Positions 53,534-62,205 of a stretch of DNA of 64,000 bases are shown one piece after another. Numbering within the stretch: position 1 is the stretch's first letter; the number at the start of each line of letters is the position of its first letter. Under the pieces are notes generated by a model. The model made no database searches. It was given only the letters and a program-made list of their open reading frames with translations, and was not told the DNA's origin. The DNA is taken from the NCBI GenBank assembly GCA_046349395.1, contig JAXMCK010000004.1, positions 1 through 64,000 on the forward strand, given 5' to 3'. The translations under genes were made by a program, and so were the position numbers. This DNA comes from JAXMCK01 sp046349395. GTDB lineage: Bacteria; Pseudomonadota; Alphaproteobacteria; Geminicoccales; Geminicoccaceae.

Positions 53534-55582
53534 TCAGCCAGCGACCATCATGTTGCCGTGCGGATCGAACCTGGCGGTCTGGCCTGCCGGCAGCAGGAAG
53601 GTGGTCGTGGACAGCTCGATCAGCGCTGGTCCGTTGACCGCCGCACCACTGCCGATGGTGGCGCCATCGTAGACCGGAATGTCCGCCGAGGCCGAGCCCG
53701 CCCCTATTAGGCAGGGCCTCGACGCCTTCGGCAGCACAGGGCCTGCCTGCGCGCCAACGAATTGCCCCCGTCTCTTCGAGCCGCCAGTGTCGCCGCTGGC
53801 GCGGACCTTCCAGGTCGTGAACTCGACCGTGTCGGCCTCGTCCTTGATCGTGTAGATCCGCTCGTGGGTCGCGTGGAACCGCGCGACGATGTCTGCCAGA
53901 TCGAGTTCCGCCTCGTCGCCCGCGAGTTCGAACGGCACCTCGATATCCCACGACTGGTAGAGATAGCGCGCCATGAAGGCGTAGCTGAAGCGCTGCTTCT
54001 CCAGCGGGAACCCGCTCCGCTCCAGGAAGGCCCGACCGCGGTCGCGCAGGCGGCGCAGCAGGGCGGCGACGCGCTCGGCTGGGAAGTCGGTGTGGATGGC
54101 CTGCAGGGTCGCCGTCTCTTCCCAGTGCACGTCGGACATCAGGCCGCCGAGCGCACTGAAGCCGGCCGCCAGCCTCGGCACCATGTAGCCCTTGATGCCG
54201 AGCAGCTTCGCCATCTCGCCGATGTGGCAGGCGGTGGCGCCACCGCCGCAGACGAGGAAGCTGTCGCGCGGATCGATGCCCTCGTTGACGGTGATGTCCT
54301 CGATGGCGGCGATCATGTTGTGGTTGCTCGTCGTGTAGATCGCGTAGGCGGCATCGAACATGCCGAGGCCAAGTTCGGCGGCGATCCTGCCGACGGCCTG
54401 TTCCGCAAGGGACCGGTCGAGCTTGATCCGGCTGCCCAGGAAGTAGTCGGGATCGATGATTCCCAACACCACATTGGCGTCGGTCACGGTCGCACGCGTA
54501 CCGCCCAGGCCGTAGCAGGCCGGACCCGGCCGGGCGCTGGCACTCTGCGGGCCCACGCGCAGCAGGCCGCCATCGTCGATCCACGCGATGCTGCCGCCGC
54601 CGGCCCCCACCGAGCGCACGTCGATCTTGGGTATGCCCAGCATGTCCCAGCCGAGCATCGCCTCCGGCGACACGACGAGCTGTCGGTCGCGGAGCGCCGA
54701 GACGTCGAAGGTGGTGCCGCCCATGTCGACGACGATGACGTGCGGCGCGTCCGTCAGATGCGAGGCCGCTATCGGCGCCAGGGTCGGGCCGGACATGACG
54801 CTGTAGATCGGCCGCTCGATGATGTCGTCGGGCGGCATCATCCCGCCGATGCAGTTGGCGATCAGCAGCTCGTTCCGGTAGCCGGCCTCCTCCAGCCCGT
54901 CGCGCAGCGCCTTGGTGTAGGCAGCGACCGTCGGAAACAGCGAGCTGTTGATCGCGGTCGCGATGGTCCGGCGATATTCGCGTGGGATCGGGTTCAGCTC
55001 GTGGCTCAGCGTGATAGGGATCTCCGGCCAGAGGTCGGCGACCAGTTCCCGGACGCGCAGCTCGTGGCTCGGGTTGACGATCGACCAGAGCAAGCTGACT
55101 GCCACCGCCTCCACCTTGCAGCGGCGGAGATGCTCGACCGCGGCCACGACATCGGCCTCGACCAGCGGCGTGATCTCGTTGCCCACTGCGTCGATCCGAC
55201 CGCCGATCTCGCAGGTACGGCTGCGCGGCACGAACGGCTCGGGATAATCGATCTTGAGGTTGAAGGCCCGCTTGCGCGGCGACTCCCGGATGGTCAGCAC
55301 ATCGGGATGGCCCTGCGTGCAGAGCAGGCCCACCGGTGCGGTCTTCCCCTCGACCAGCGCGTTCGTCGACACGGTCGTCCCGTGCACGATGAGGTCGACC
55401 TCGCCCAGGAATTCGCGCAGCGACATGCCCCGGCTCTGCGCCGCCAGCTCCAGCACGGCGAGGAAGCCCTGGTGAAAGACGCCGGGCGTCGTCGGTGACT
55501 TGAAGATCTCAAGGCCGCCGCCGTCCTCGTGCAGGATCAGATCGGTGAAGGTGCCGCCGATGTCGATGCACGCGGTGAACAT
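53534..55582 (-). CDS. Hydantoinase/oxoprolinase family, HyuA subunit
   Basis: This encodes 682 residues. The N-terminal ATP-binding fold begins IDIGGTFTDLIL, followed by VDLIVHGTTVSTNALVEGK and VVDMGGTTFDVSAL. HyuA proteins act with HyuB in ATP-dependent ring opening of hydantoins or 5-oxoproline, or in ketone carboxylation. It is the last gene of the operon, separated from its HyuB partner by five transporter genes. Gap to LivM is three bases. Confidence 0.9.
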   Translation of the reverse strand: MFTACIDIGGTFTDLILHEDGGGLEIFKSPTTPGVFHQGFLAVLELAAQSRGMSLREFLGEVDLIVHGTTVSTNALVEGKTAPVGLLCTQGHPDVLTIRESPRKRAFNLKIDYPEPFVPRSRTCEIGGRIDAVGNEITPLVEADVVAAVEHLRRCKVEAVAVSLLWSIVNPSHELRVRELVADLWPEIPITLSHELNPIPREYRRTIATAINSSLFPTVAAYTKALRDGLEEAGYRNELLIANCIGGMMPPDDIIERPIYSVMSGPTLAPIAASHLTDAPHVIVVDMGGTTFDVSALRDRQLVVSPEAMLGWDMLGIPKIDVRSVGAGGGSIAWIDDGGLLRVGPQSASARPGPACYGLGGTRATVTDANVVLGIIDPDYFLGSRIKLDRSLAEQAVGRIAAELGLGMFDAAYAIYTTSNHNMIAAIEDITVNEGIDPRDSFLVCGGGATACHIGEMAKLLGIKGYMVPRLAAGFSALGGLMSDVHWEETATLQAIHTDFPAERVAALLRRLRDRGRAFLERSGFPLEKQRFSYAFMARYLYQSWDIEVPFELAGDEAELDLADIVARFHATHERIYTIKDEADTVEFTTWKVRASGDTGGSKRRGQFVGAQAGPVLPKASRPCLIGAGSASADIPVYDGATIGSGAAVNGPALIELSTTTFLLPAGQTARFDPHGNMMVAG

Positions 55583-55585
55583 GGT

Positions 55586-56659
55586 CTACCTCGAAGACGT
55601 CGCGGGTTGATTCAGGGACGTGGCGGCGTTTGCGGTGCTGCGACCGGGTCGCCAGCCGACCTCGTAGTCGCCGAGCAGGCCCTGCGGTCGCGAGATCAGG
55701 ACGGCCAGCAGCAACAGGGCGAGGCCGATCTCCTGCAGGCCGGGCGGGGCGGACACGGCGACGCCGAAGACGTCGACCCCCTTCTCGATCGAGCGCAGCA
55801 CCTCGTTGGCGGTCGACACCAGCCCCACACCGACGACCGCCCCGGACAGGCTGCGCATGCCCCCGACGACCAGCATCGCCAGCGTGACGAAGGTCAGGTC
55901 CAGATAGAAGGTGCTGGCGGTGACGGTGCCGAGGAAGTGGACGTAGAGAGCACCGCCGAAGCCGACGATGGCGGCGCTGAGCACGAAGGCGATCAGCCGC
56001 TCGCTCGCGACGTCGATGGCGCTGGCGGCGGCCGCAACCTCGTTCTCGCGCGAGCAGCGCAGCAGCAGGCCGTGGCGAGACTGCCCGTAGAGCGATGCTG
56101 CCAATAGGGCGAGGACGGCACCTCCGGCGGCCACCCAGATGTCGGTGACGCGCACCACGCCCACCAGCGCCTGGCGACCGCCGGTCACCGCCTGCCAGTT
56201 CAGGGCGACGACGTGGATGATGGCGAGCACCGCGAAGGTGGCCATCGAGGCGACCACACCCTTGAGGCGCATGAGCGGCAGACCGATCGCCCAGGCGACA
56301 AGACCGGCCGCTGCCGTTCCCACCAGGACGGACAAAGGCACCGGCATCTGGAGCGACTCGAGGGCCGGCGGCAGGTCGAGCAGGGCCGCCTTCTTCACCG
56401 GCGGCATCGAGAGAATGGCCGACACGTAGCCGGCGATCGCCATGAAGCCGACATGGCCGAACGAGACGACGCCGGAATTGCCGACGAAGACCCACAAGCC
56501 CACGACGACGACCAGTTTCACGAGCGCTTCGGTCAGGGTCCGCTGTAGAGCCGGGCTCGCCAGGTCCCCGAGTAAAGTGACGGCGAGCACCGCCGCGCTC
56601 AAAAAGAGCCAGGTCGACCATCGCGCGGCGAGGTCGCGCCGGGAGGACTCGGTCCTCAT
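55586..56659 (-). CDS. Branched-chain/amide ABC transporter permease, LivM type
   Basis: This encodes 357 residues with 8-10 hydrophobic segments. Family pattern VVGLWVFVGNSGVVSFGHVGFMAIAGYVSAILS and LTFVTLAMLVVGGMRSLSGAVVG. ATG 56659 overlaps the stop of the LivH gene as ATGA. It forms the membrane channel with LivH. Confidence 0.93.
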   Translation of the reverse strand: MRTESSRRDLAARWSTWLFLSAAVLAVTLLGDLASPALQRTLTEALVKLVVVVGLWVFVGNSGVVSFGHVGFMAIAGYVSAILSMPPVKKAALLDLPPALESLQMPVPLSVLVGTAAAGLVAWAIGLPLMRLKGVVASMATFAVLAIIHVVALNWQAVTGGRQALVGVVRVTDIWVAAGGAVLALLAASLYGQSRHGLLLRCSRENEVAAAASAIDVASERLIAFVLSAAIVGFGGALYVHFLGTVTASTFYLDLTFVTLAMLVVGGMRSLSGAVVGVGLVSTANEVLRSIEKGVDVFGVAVSAPPGLQEIGLALLLLAVLISRPQGLLGDYEVGWRPGRSTANAATSLNQPATSSR

Positions 56660-57537
56660 ACCCGGTCCAGATCGCTCTGCCGCAGCAGGAGGCCGTTCGG
56701 GCGCCACAGCAGGAAGGCGATGAAGATGAGGAAGATGAAGGCGTCACGGTAGGGTCGAAGGTCGACCGGCAGGAAGCTCTGCAGCCCGACCGAGACGATG
56801 CCGAGGACGAAGCCGCCGAGTGCGGCACCGGGCAGCGATCCGATCCCGCCGATGACGCAGGCGACGAAGGCGACGAGGACCATGTTGACCCCCATCTTGG
56901 TGCCGACGCTGCCGGACTGCGCCACGACGTAGAAGGCCACAGCCGCGGCGAGCACGCCCGAGATCGCGAAGGCGATGGCGATCACCCGGTTGGCGTCGAC
57001 GCCGACCAGGCGCGCCATCGCGAAGTCCTCGGCCGCCGCCCGCATCTGCACGCCGATCGGTGCCAGGCGGAAGAACAGCATGAGCGCCCCCAGCAGCAGC
57101 GTCGTCAGGGCCAGCGTGGCGACCTGCAGCAGTGGGATGCTGGCCCCGGCGAGATCCATGCTGCTGCCGAGGTCGCTCATGAAGTCGACCCCGGTCGGCC
57201 GCCCGCCGAAGATCATGAGGGCGATGTTCTGGACGAGGTAGGAGACGGCGAAGGAAGCGATCAGCAGGGTGGCGGGGTTGGCCCCGCGCAGGGTGCGGAA
57301 CACGCCGCGCTCCAGCAGGAGGGCCACCAGCACGGCGACGACCAAAGCCGACACGATCCGCAGCCAGGTCGGCTGGCCGGAGAGGGCGTAGAGCGTGTAG
57401 CCGGCCGACATGATCAACTCGCCATGTGCGAAGTTGACGAGCCGCATGATGCCGAAGATCAGGCCCACGCCGAGAGCGGCCAGGGCGTAGACCGCCCCCA
57501 GGCTCACCGCGTCGATGAGAGCTTGGAGCAGGCTCAT
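56656..57537 (-). CDS. Branched-chain/amide ABC transporter permease, LivH type
   Basis: This encodes 293 residues. The N-terminal MSLLQALIDAVSLGAVYALAALGVGLIFGIMRLVNFAHGE and late IGGIGSLPGAALGGFVLGI are classic LivH. The start at 57537 overlaps the LivF stop as ATGA; a longer frame to 58476 is from the antisense of the LivF region and is rejected. Confidence 0.94.
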   Translation of the reverse strand: MSLLQALIDAVSLGAVYALAALGVGLIFGIMRLVNFAHGELIMSAGYTLYALSGQPTWLRIVSALVVAVLVALLLERGVFRTLRGANPATLLIASFAVSYLVQNIALMIFGGRPTGVDFMSDLGSSMDLAGASIPLLQVATLALTTLLLGALMLFFRLAPIGVQMRAAAEDFAMARLVGVDANRVIAIAFAISGVLAAAVAFYVVAQSGSVGTKMGVNMVLVAFVACVIGGIGSLPGAALGGFVLGIVSVGLQSFLPVDLRPYRDAFIFLIFIAFLLWRPNGLLLRQSDLDRV

Positions 57538-58262
57538 GCGCCGACAGCAACCGTCTGCGCCGGACCGAAATAGGCCTCCTCGAAGGCGGCCGTTCCGGCG
57601 AGGTCGGCGGAAGTGCCGCTCATCCGCACCTCGCCCGAGCCCAGGACATAGGTCCGGTCCGCGATGCCGAGGGCGCGCTTGATGCTCTGCTCCACCAGCA
57701 GGACGGTCGTACCGGACTGCCGGAGCGAGCGGATCGCCTCGAAGACCTGATGGACGACGAGGGGGGCCAAGCCCAGTGACGGCTCGTCGATCATCAGAAG
57801 CTGAGGTCGTGCGAGCATGGCCCGCGCGATGGCCAGCATCTGCTGCTCGCCGCCGGACAGCTTGCCCGCTTTCTGCCCGGCCCGCTCGCGCAGGATGGGG
57901 AACAGGCCGAAGAAGCGCTCGATATCGGCCGCCACCTCCGTCGCGTCCTTGCGGACGGTGGCGCCGATCCGAAGGTTCTCGGCGACCGTGAGCGAGGAGA
58001 AAATGCGCCGTCCCTCGGGCACCAGCGAAATGCCCTGCGCGACGCGCTGCTCGGGAGTCGTCCCGAGGATCGATCGGCCGTCGAGCGACACGTCGCCCCG
58101 CCGGGGTGCCACGACGCCGGCGATCGTCTGCAGCAGGGTCGACTTGCCCGCACCGTTGGGGCCGATGACGGCCACGATCTCGCCCTTGCCGACTTCCAGC
58201 GAGACGCCACGGAGCGCCACGACATTGCCATAGGCGACGTGCAGGTCCCGGACCGCGAGCAT
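57534..58262 (-). CDS. ABC transporter ATPase, LivF type
   Basis: This encodes 242 residues: Walker A GPNGAGKST, signature LSGGEQQ, Walker B LLMIDEPSLGLAPLVV. LivF-type ATPases energise import of branched-chain amino acids, urea and amides. Gap to LivG is three bases. Confidence 0.94.
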   Translation of the reverse strand: MLAVRDLHVAYGNVVALRGVSLEVGKGEIVAVIGPNGAGKSTLLQTIAGVVAPRRGDVSLDGRSILGTTPEQRVAQGISLVPEGRRIFSSLTVAENLRIGATVRKDATEVAADIERFFGLFPILRERAGQKAGKLSGGEQQMLAIARAMLARPQLLMIDEPSLGLAPLVVHQVFEAIRSLRQSGTTVLLVEQSIKRALGIADRTYVLGSGEVRMSGTSADLAGTAAFEEAYFGPAQTVAVGA

Positions 58263-58265
58263 CGC

Positions 58266-59009
58266 CTAGTGCAACTCCTCGCCCAGATAGGCGCGCCGCA
58301 CCTCGGGATCGGCCCGGACGGCCTCGGGCAGCCCCACGGCGAGCGTGCGCCCCTGCTCCAGCACCTGGATGCGATCGCATAAGGAGAAGACCAGCGACAC
58401 TCGATGCTCGATCAACAGGATCCCGCAGCCGACCTCGTCGCGTACGTCGGCGATAACGCTTCGCAGATCCTCGCATTCGGCATCGTTGAGACCCGCGGCC
58501 GGCTCGTCCATCAGCAGGAAGTGCGGCCGCATCGCGATAGCCCGCCCGATGCCGACGCGCCGCTCCTCGCCAAAGGGCAGGCTCGACGAGCGCTCCTGCG
58601 CCCTGGCCGACAGGCCGAGGCCGTCGAGAACCTGCATGGCGCGGGACCGCGCCGTACCCCGGTCGACGCCCATGGCGATGGCCCCGGCTTCGACGTTCTC
58701 GACGACGCTGAGGCCGCCGAAGAGGAGGACGTTCTGGAAGGTGCGCACGAGGCCCCGCTTCGCGCGTGCCGCCGCATCCATGCGTGTCACGTCCTCGCCC
58801 TGCAGCACCACCCGTCCCGAGGTCGGCCGCTGGAAGCCTGTCAGCACGTTGACGAGGGTCGTCTTGCCGGCACCGTTGGGCCCGATCAGGCCCAGGATCT
58901 CGCCCGGGCGCAGATCGAGATCCACCGAGCTGACCGCGCGCAGCCCCTGGAAGTTCACGCTGATCTCACGCGCTTCCAGGGTGCGCTGGCCGTTCCGTGC
59001 CTCCGCCAT
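58266..59009 (-). CDS. ABC transporter ATPase, LivG type
   Basis: This encodes 247 residues: Walker A GPNGAGKTT, Walker B LLMDEPAAGLND. The signature reads LPFGEERR rather than LSGGQ, a LivG-type variant. It pairs with LivF. It starts 32 bases after the binding-protein gene's stop. Confidence 0.93.
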   Translation of the reverse strand: MAEARNGQRTLEAREISVNFQGLRAVSSVDLDLRPGEILGLIGPNGAGKTTLVNVLTGFQRPTSGRVVLQGEDVTRMDAAARAKRGLVRTFQNVLLFGGLSVVENVEAGAIAMGVDRGTARSRAMQVLDGLGLSARAQERSSSLPFGEERRVGIGRAIAMRPHFLLMDEPAAGLNDAECEDLRSVIADVRDEVGCGILLIEHRVSLVFSLCDRIQVLEQGRTLAVGLPEAVRADPEVRRAYLGEELH

Positions 59010-59041
59010 GTCGACCGGGACGAACCGAGCTCAGCCCGGCC

Positions 59042-60229
59042 TCACTCCGGCATCTTCTGCGCCGAGATGATCCCGACGACCGTCCCCTGCTTGCCGTTCT
59101 CGATTTCCATCAGCGCCAGGTCACGCTGGTTGTTGATGTGCGTCTCGGCGGTGAAGGTCGTCGGCCCCACCAGCAGCGGCTCGCCTGCGAACTTCTCGAG
59201 CTCCGCCCGGACCTTCTCCGCGTCGAGCTCGCCCGCACGTGTCACGGCCTTCGTCCATGCCTCGATGACGCCGTAGCCAGTGACAGTGTGCGAGGTGATC
59301 GGGTGATGGCCGAACTTCTTCTCGAACTTCGCCATGTAGTCCTGCATCGCCGGCCTCGGATCCGTGCCGAAGACCGAGGCGTAGGTGACGAAGTAGAAGT
59401 TGCCGAGGCCGGGTGTGGCCTCCAGCCAGTAGTCGCCGTCCCAGGACTCCGACGCCACCACCGGCTGGTCGATGCCCGCCGCCCGAAGCTGGCGAAGCGC
59501 ACTCGGACCCGCCGGCGGGAACGACGCTAGCGCGATCACGTCCGGCTGCTGCGGCAGCGCCTTGATCCGGTTGATCTGGGTCGAGATCTGCGGGTCCTCG
59601 CCGCCATAGGTATCCTGGCCGAGGAAGCCCTTCTCGCCGGCCAGCTCGATCCAGCGGCGCTTGAAGGCGTCGGCGAAGCTCGCATCGAAGGCGATCGTCG
59701 TCTCCAGCAGGATGTAGGCCGTCCGCCAGCCCTTCACATTGTAGGCCCACTCGGCCAGTGCCACGGCCTGCCCGGGCGAGCTCGTCGCCATGGTGAAGGC
59801 GTTGGGACCGATGCCCGAGGGGCCGAACTTCGGATCGCCGGCGCAGGTCGAGAAGGTGATGAGCCCGGCATCGTTGGCGACGGAGGCGGCCGCACTGCCG
59901 AAGTCGTAGTCGCAGGTGACGACGACCAGCGAGGCACCCTGGTCGATCACCTCCTGGGCCGCCGTCGAGCCCTGGGCGATCTCTGACTTCGTGTCGGCGT
60001 AGACGATCTTGAGCGGCCGGCCGAGCAGGCCGCCCTTGGCATTGATCTCCTCGACCGCCAGCTCCATGCCCTGCGCCGGTCCCTCGTCATAGGGGGCGAC
60101 CACGCCGCTCTGCGCGATGGCGGCACCGATGACGATCGGGTCGGCGGCACGAGCCCCGTGGCCCAGACCCAGGACGGCACCCGCCAGGAGGATGGCCAGA
60201 TGGCGGCCGAGTAAACGCTGGACGGTCAT
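59042..60229 (-). CDS. Periplasmic ABC substrate-binding protein (Leu/Ile/Val/amide type)
   Basis: This encodes 395 residues with a signal peptide (ILLAGAVLGLGHGARA) and a type-I periplasmic binding fold (PIVIGAAIAQSGVVAPYDEGPAQGMELAVEEIN; KIVYADTKS). Bound solutes in this class are amino acids, urea or short amides. I chose ATG 60229, directly before the signal peptide. The neighbours suggest the cargo is the amide or cyclic amide that the operon degrades. Confidence 0.9.
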   Translation of the reverse strand: MTVQRLLGRHLAILLAGAVLGLGHGARAADPIVIGAAIAQSGVVAPYDEGPAQGMELAVEEINAKGGLLGRPLKIVYADTKSEIAQGSTAAQEVIDQGASLVVVTCDYDFGSAAASVANDAGLITFSTCAGDPKFGPSGIGPNAFTMATSSPGQAVALAEWAYNVKGWRTAYILLETTIAFDASFADAFKRRWIELAGEKGFLGQDTYGGEDPQISTQINRIKALPQQPDVIALASFPPAGPSALRQLRAAGIDQPVVASESWDGDYWLEATPGLGNFYFVTYASVFGTDPRPAMQDYMAKFEKKFGHHPITSHTVTGYGVIEAWTKAVTRAGELDAEKVRAELEKFAGEPLLVGPTTFTAETHINNQRDLALMEIENGKQGTVVGIISAQKMPE

Positions 60230-60291
60230 TCGATCGTTTCCCCTTGTTTTCTTGTCGGGCGAGTTGGACTGAAAGGAAGACGGTGCCGAAA

Positions 60292-62106
60292 TCACGTGCC
60301 GATCTGCTGGCGTAACGCCTCCGTCGCTGCCTGATCGATCACATGGTCGATCCCGTTCTCGCTCGGGCGGAGCACGACGCCGAACACCTCGCGGGCGGCC
60401 ACGACACTCAGCCAATGCTTGTTGACGTCGCGCGCCACGAGTGCGGGATCCCGGTCCAGCGGACGGCCGTACCCGCCGCCGGCACAGCTGCGATAGTGCA
60501 TCGCCTCGTCCGCACCCACGCGTTCCTGATGAAACGACGGCAGAAGCGTCTTCTCACCGTCCGGGCTCCGCTTCCAACTGCCGGACGTGGCGCCGGGCCG
60601 GCCGCCCAGCACACCCTTGGCGGGGAAGGTGCCGCCGTCACCGCAATAGTCGACAATCATCGGGCCGGTCAGCGAGCGGTACGACCCGCCAATGGCTGGA
60701 GCACCGTTCCACCTGCCGTAGCCCATGCTGTCTTGGACGACGCGGCGTTCCTCGACCAGGATCGGGTACATCGCCTCGTCGACCTCGATCGAGTCGGTGA
60801 CCATGATCCCGCCGCCGACCGCACACTCATAGGTCAGCCAGCCGTCGTGCCCGTAGACGCCGGGGCCGCCCGACAGGCCCATCATCAACTGGGTGATGTA
60901 CTCGACCGCCTGCGCACGGCGGCTGTCCACGCCCGAGATCACGCCGAGCGCGGCCGAGAAGTTGCCACCGCCCTCCCCCATCCCGAACGGCTCGCCCATC
61001 TCCGAGAACGCGCACTGCACCGCGTTGGCGAGGCGCTCGTTGACGTTGCTGGTGGCGCAGGACGTCCCGATCGGATGCTTCGGTCGGCCGACGACGCAGC
61101 CGTCGCGCAGCAGCGGCACGATCCGGCTGGCCGAGCCGTCATTGTGCGGGATCGACGGATCGATGTTGAAGAAGACGCCGATCCGGCACGAGGCGACGGC
61201 ACAGGCTTCGGACAGGTTGAGCCCGCCCGGCACGCAATCCGGATTGTCCCGCACGTCGACCGTGATGAGACCTTCCTCGTTGTCGACCGTGACCACGGCA
61301 CGAATGGGGATGCCTTCGTCGGCGACACCCGGCACCGGGTCGTGGCGGACCTCGTAAGTGAAGGTACCGGCCGGCATCTGCTTAATGGCGGCGATAGCGC
61401 GGCGCCGGCCATAGTCCATCCAGGCCTCGATGAACGCCTTGACGGTGTCCACCCCATAGGCGGCGATGATCTCCTTGATCCGCCGCTCGCCGGTGCGGCA
61501 GGCACCCACCTGCGCACGGTAGTCGCCGTACCAGATGTTGCTGACCCGGATCTTCTGGAAGCCGATGCGCAGGATGTCCGGCTTGTCCTGGAAGTTCTCC
61601 TGGATCCGCACGCACGGAAAGTGCACGCCCTCGCGGTAGATCGAGTCGGCGTAGGGCAGATACGTCGTCGGCTCCGGTGCACCCATGTCGGCATGGTGCG
61701 AGCGCGACATCGTCCAGAAGAGCGGCTCGCCCTCGTGGAAGACGGGCACGCACAGCGTCAGGTCGGCATGGTGCGTGCCGCCGTAGAACGGGCTGTTGTT
61801 GAGGAAGCCGTCGCCTTCCTTGATGTCGTCGAACAGTTCCGTGATCGGCTTCGTCGTCAGTTCGAGCGCGTTCACGTGGATCGGCAGCGCCTCCTCGACG
61901 GAGACGAGCCGATGGTCGTAGGTGAGGATGCCGCACGACATGTCGCGCGCGTTCTTGATCACGCTCGACCGGCTGGCCTTCATGACCGTGTTGGTCATCT
62001 CGCGGATGATCGATTCGAAGCGGTTGGAGAGTACGGAAAGCAGGACCGGATCGAACGAAGCGGCAGCCGCTGTGCCACCGCGCTCCTGTGCTTCCACACC
62101 CGCCAT
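60292..62106 (-). CDS. Hydantoinase/oxoprolinase family, HyuB subunit
   Basis: This encodes 604 residues of the HyuB family. Family blocks FESIIREMTNTVMKASRSSVIKNARDMSCGI, HVNALELTTKPI, LNNSPFYGGTHHADLTLCVPVF and PNNDGSASR-like IPHNDGSASRIVP are seen. It pairs with HyuA at 53534-55582. It comes 99 bases after the dimethylformamidase-like gene. Confidence 0.92.
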   Translation of the reverse strand: MAGVEAQERGGTAAAASFDPVLLSVLSNRFESIIREMTNTVMKASRSSVIKNARDMSCGILTYDHRLVSVEEALPIHVNALELTTKPITELFDDIKEGDGFLNNSPFYGGTHHADLTLCVPVFHEGEPLFWTMSRSHHADMGAPEPTTYLPYADSIYREGVHFPCVRIQENFQDKPDILRIGFQKIRVSNIWYGDYRAQVGACRTGERRIKEIIAAYGVDTVKAFIEAWMDYGRRRAIAAIKQMPAGTFTYEVRHDPVPGVADEGIPIRAVVTVDNEEGLITVDVRDNPDCVPGGLNLSEACAVASCRIGVFFNIDPSIPHNDGSASRIVPLLRDGCVVGRPKHPIGTSCATSNVNERLANAVQCAFSEMGEPFGMGEGGGNFSAALGVISGVDSRRAQAVEYITQLMMGLSGGPGVYGHDGWLTYECAVGGGIMVTDSIEVDEAMYPILVEERRVVQDSMGYGRWNGAPAIGGSYRSLTGPMIVDYCGDGGTFPAKGVLGGRPGATSGSWKRSPDGEKTLLPSFHQERVGADEAMHYRSCAGGGYGRPLDRDPALVARDVNKHWLSVVAAREVFGVVLRPSENGIDHVIDQAATEALRQQIGT

Positions 62107-62154
62107 GCGAGCACCCCGTCCGACTTTGTTGGGCTCAGCTTGCCTGCATTAGCA

Positions 62155-62164
62155 TGTGATCACA
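62155..62164. promoter_or_regulatory. Palindrome TGTGATCACA before hyuB, putative operator
   Basis: A perfect 10-base palindrome lies in the 99-base gap between the dimethylformamidase-like gene and hyuB, flanked by two copies of a GCCTGCATT/GCTTGCATT sequence. Such a site could bind a GntR- or CRP-type regulator. It may control an internal promoter of the operon. Ten-base palindromes also occur by chance, so this is tentative. Confidence 0.3.
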
Positions 62165-62205
62165 AGGCTTGCATTTTCTTCAGGAGGGTCGGGCGGCTGG
62201 CCCCG

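Noticed and set aside
56656..58476. 606-codon reading of the LivH gene
   Set aside because: The extra N-terminal part is an out-of-frame reading of the LivF gene; the natural start at 57537 overlaps the LivF stop.
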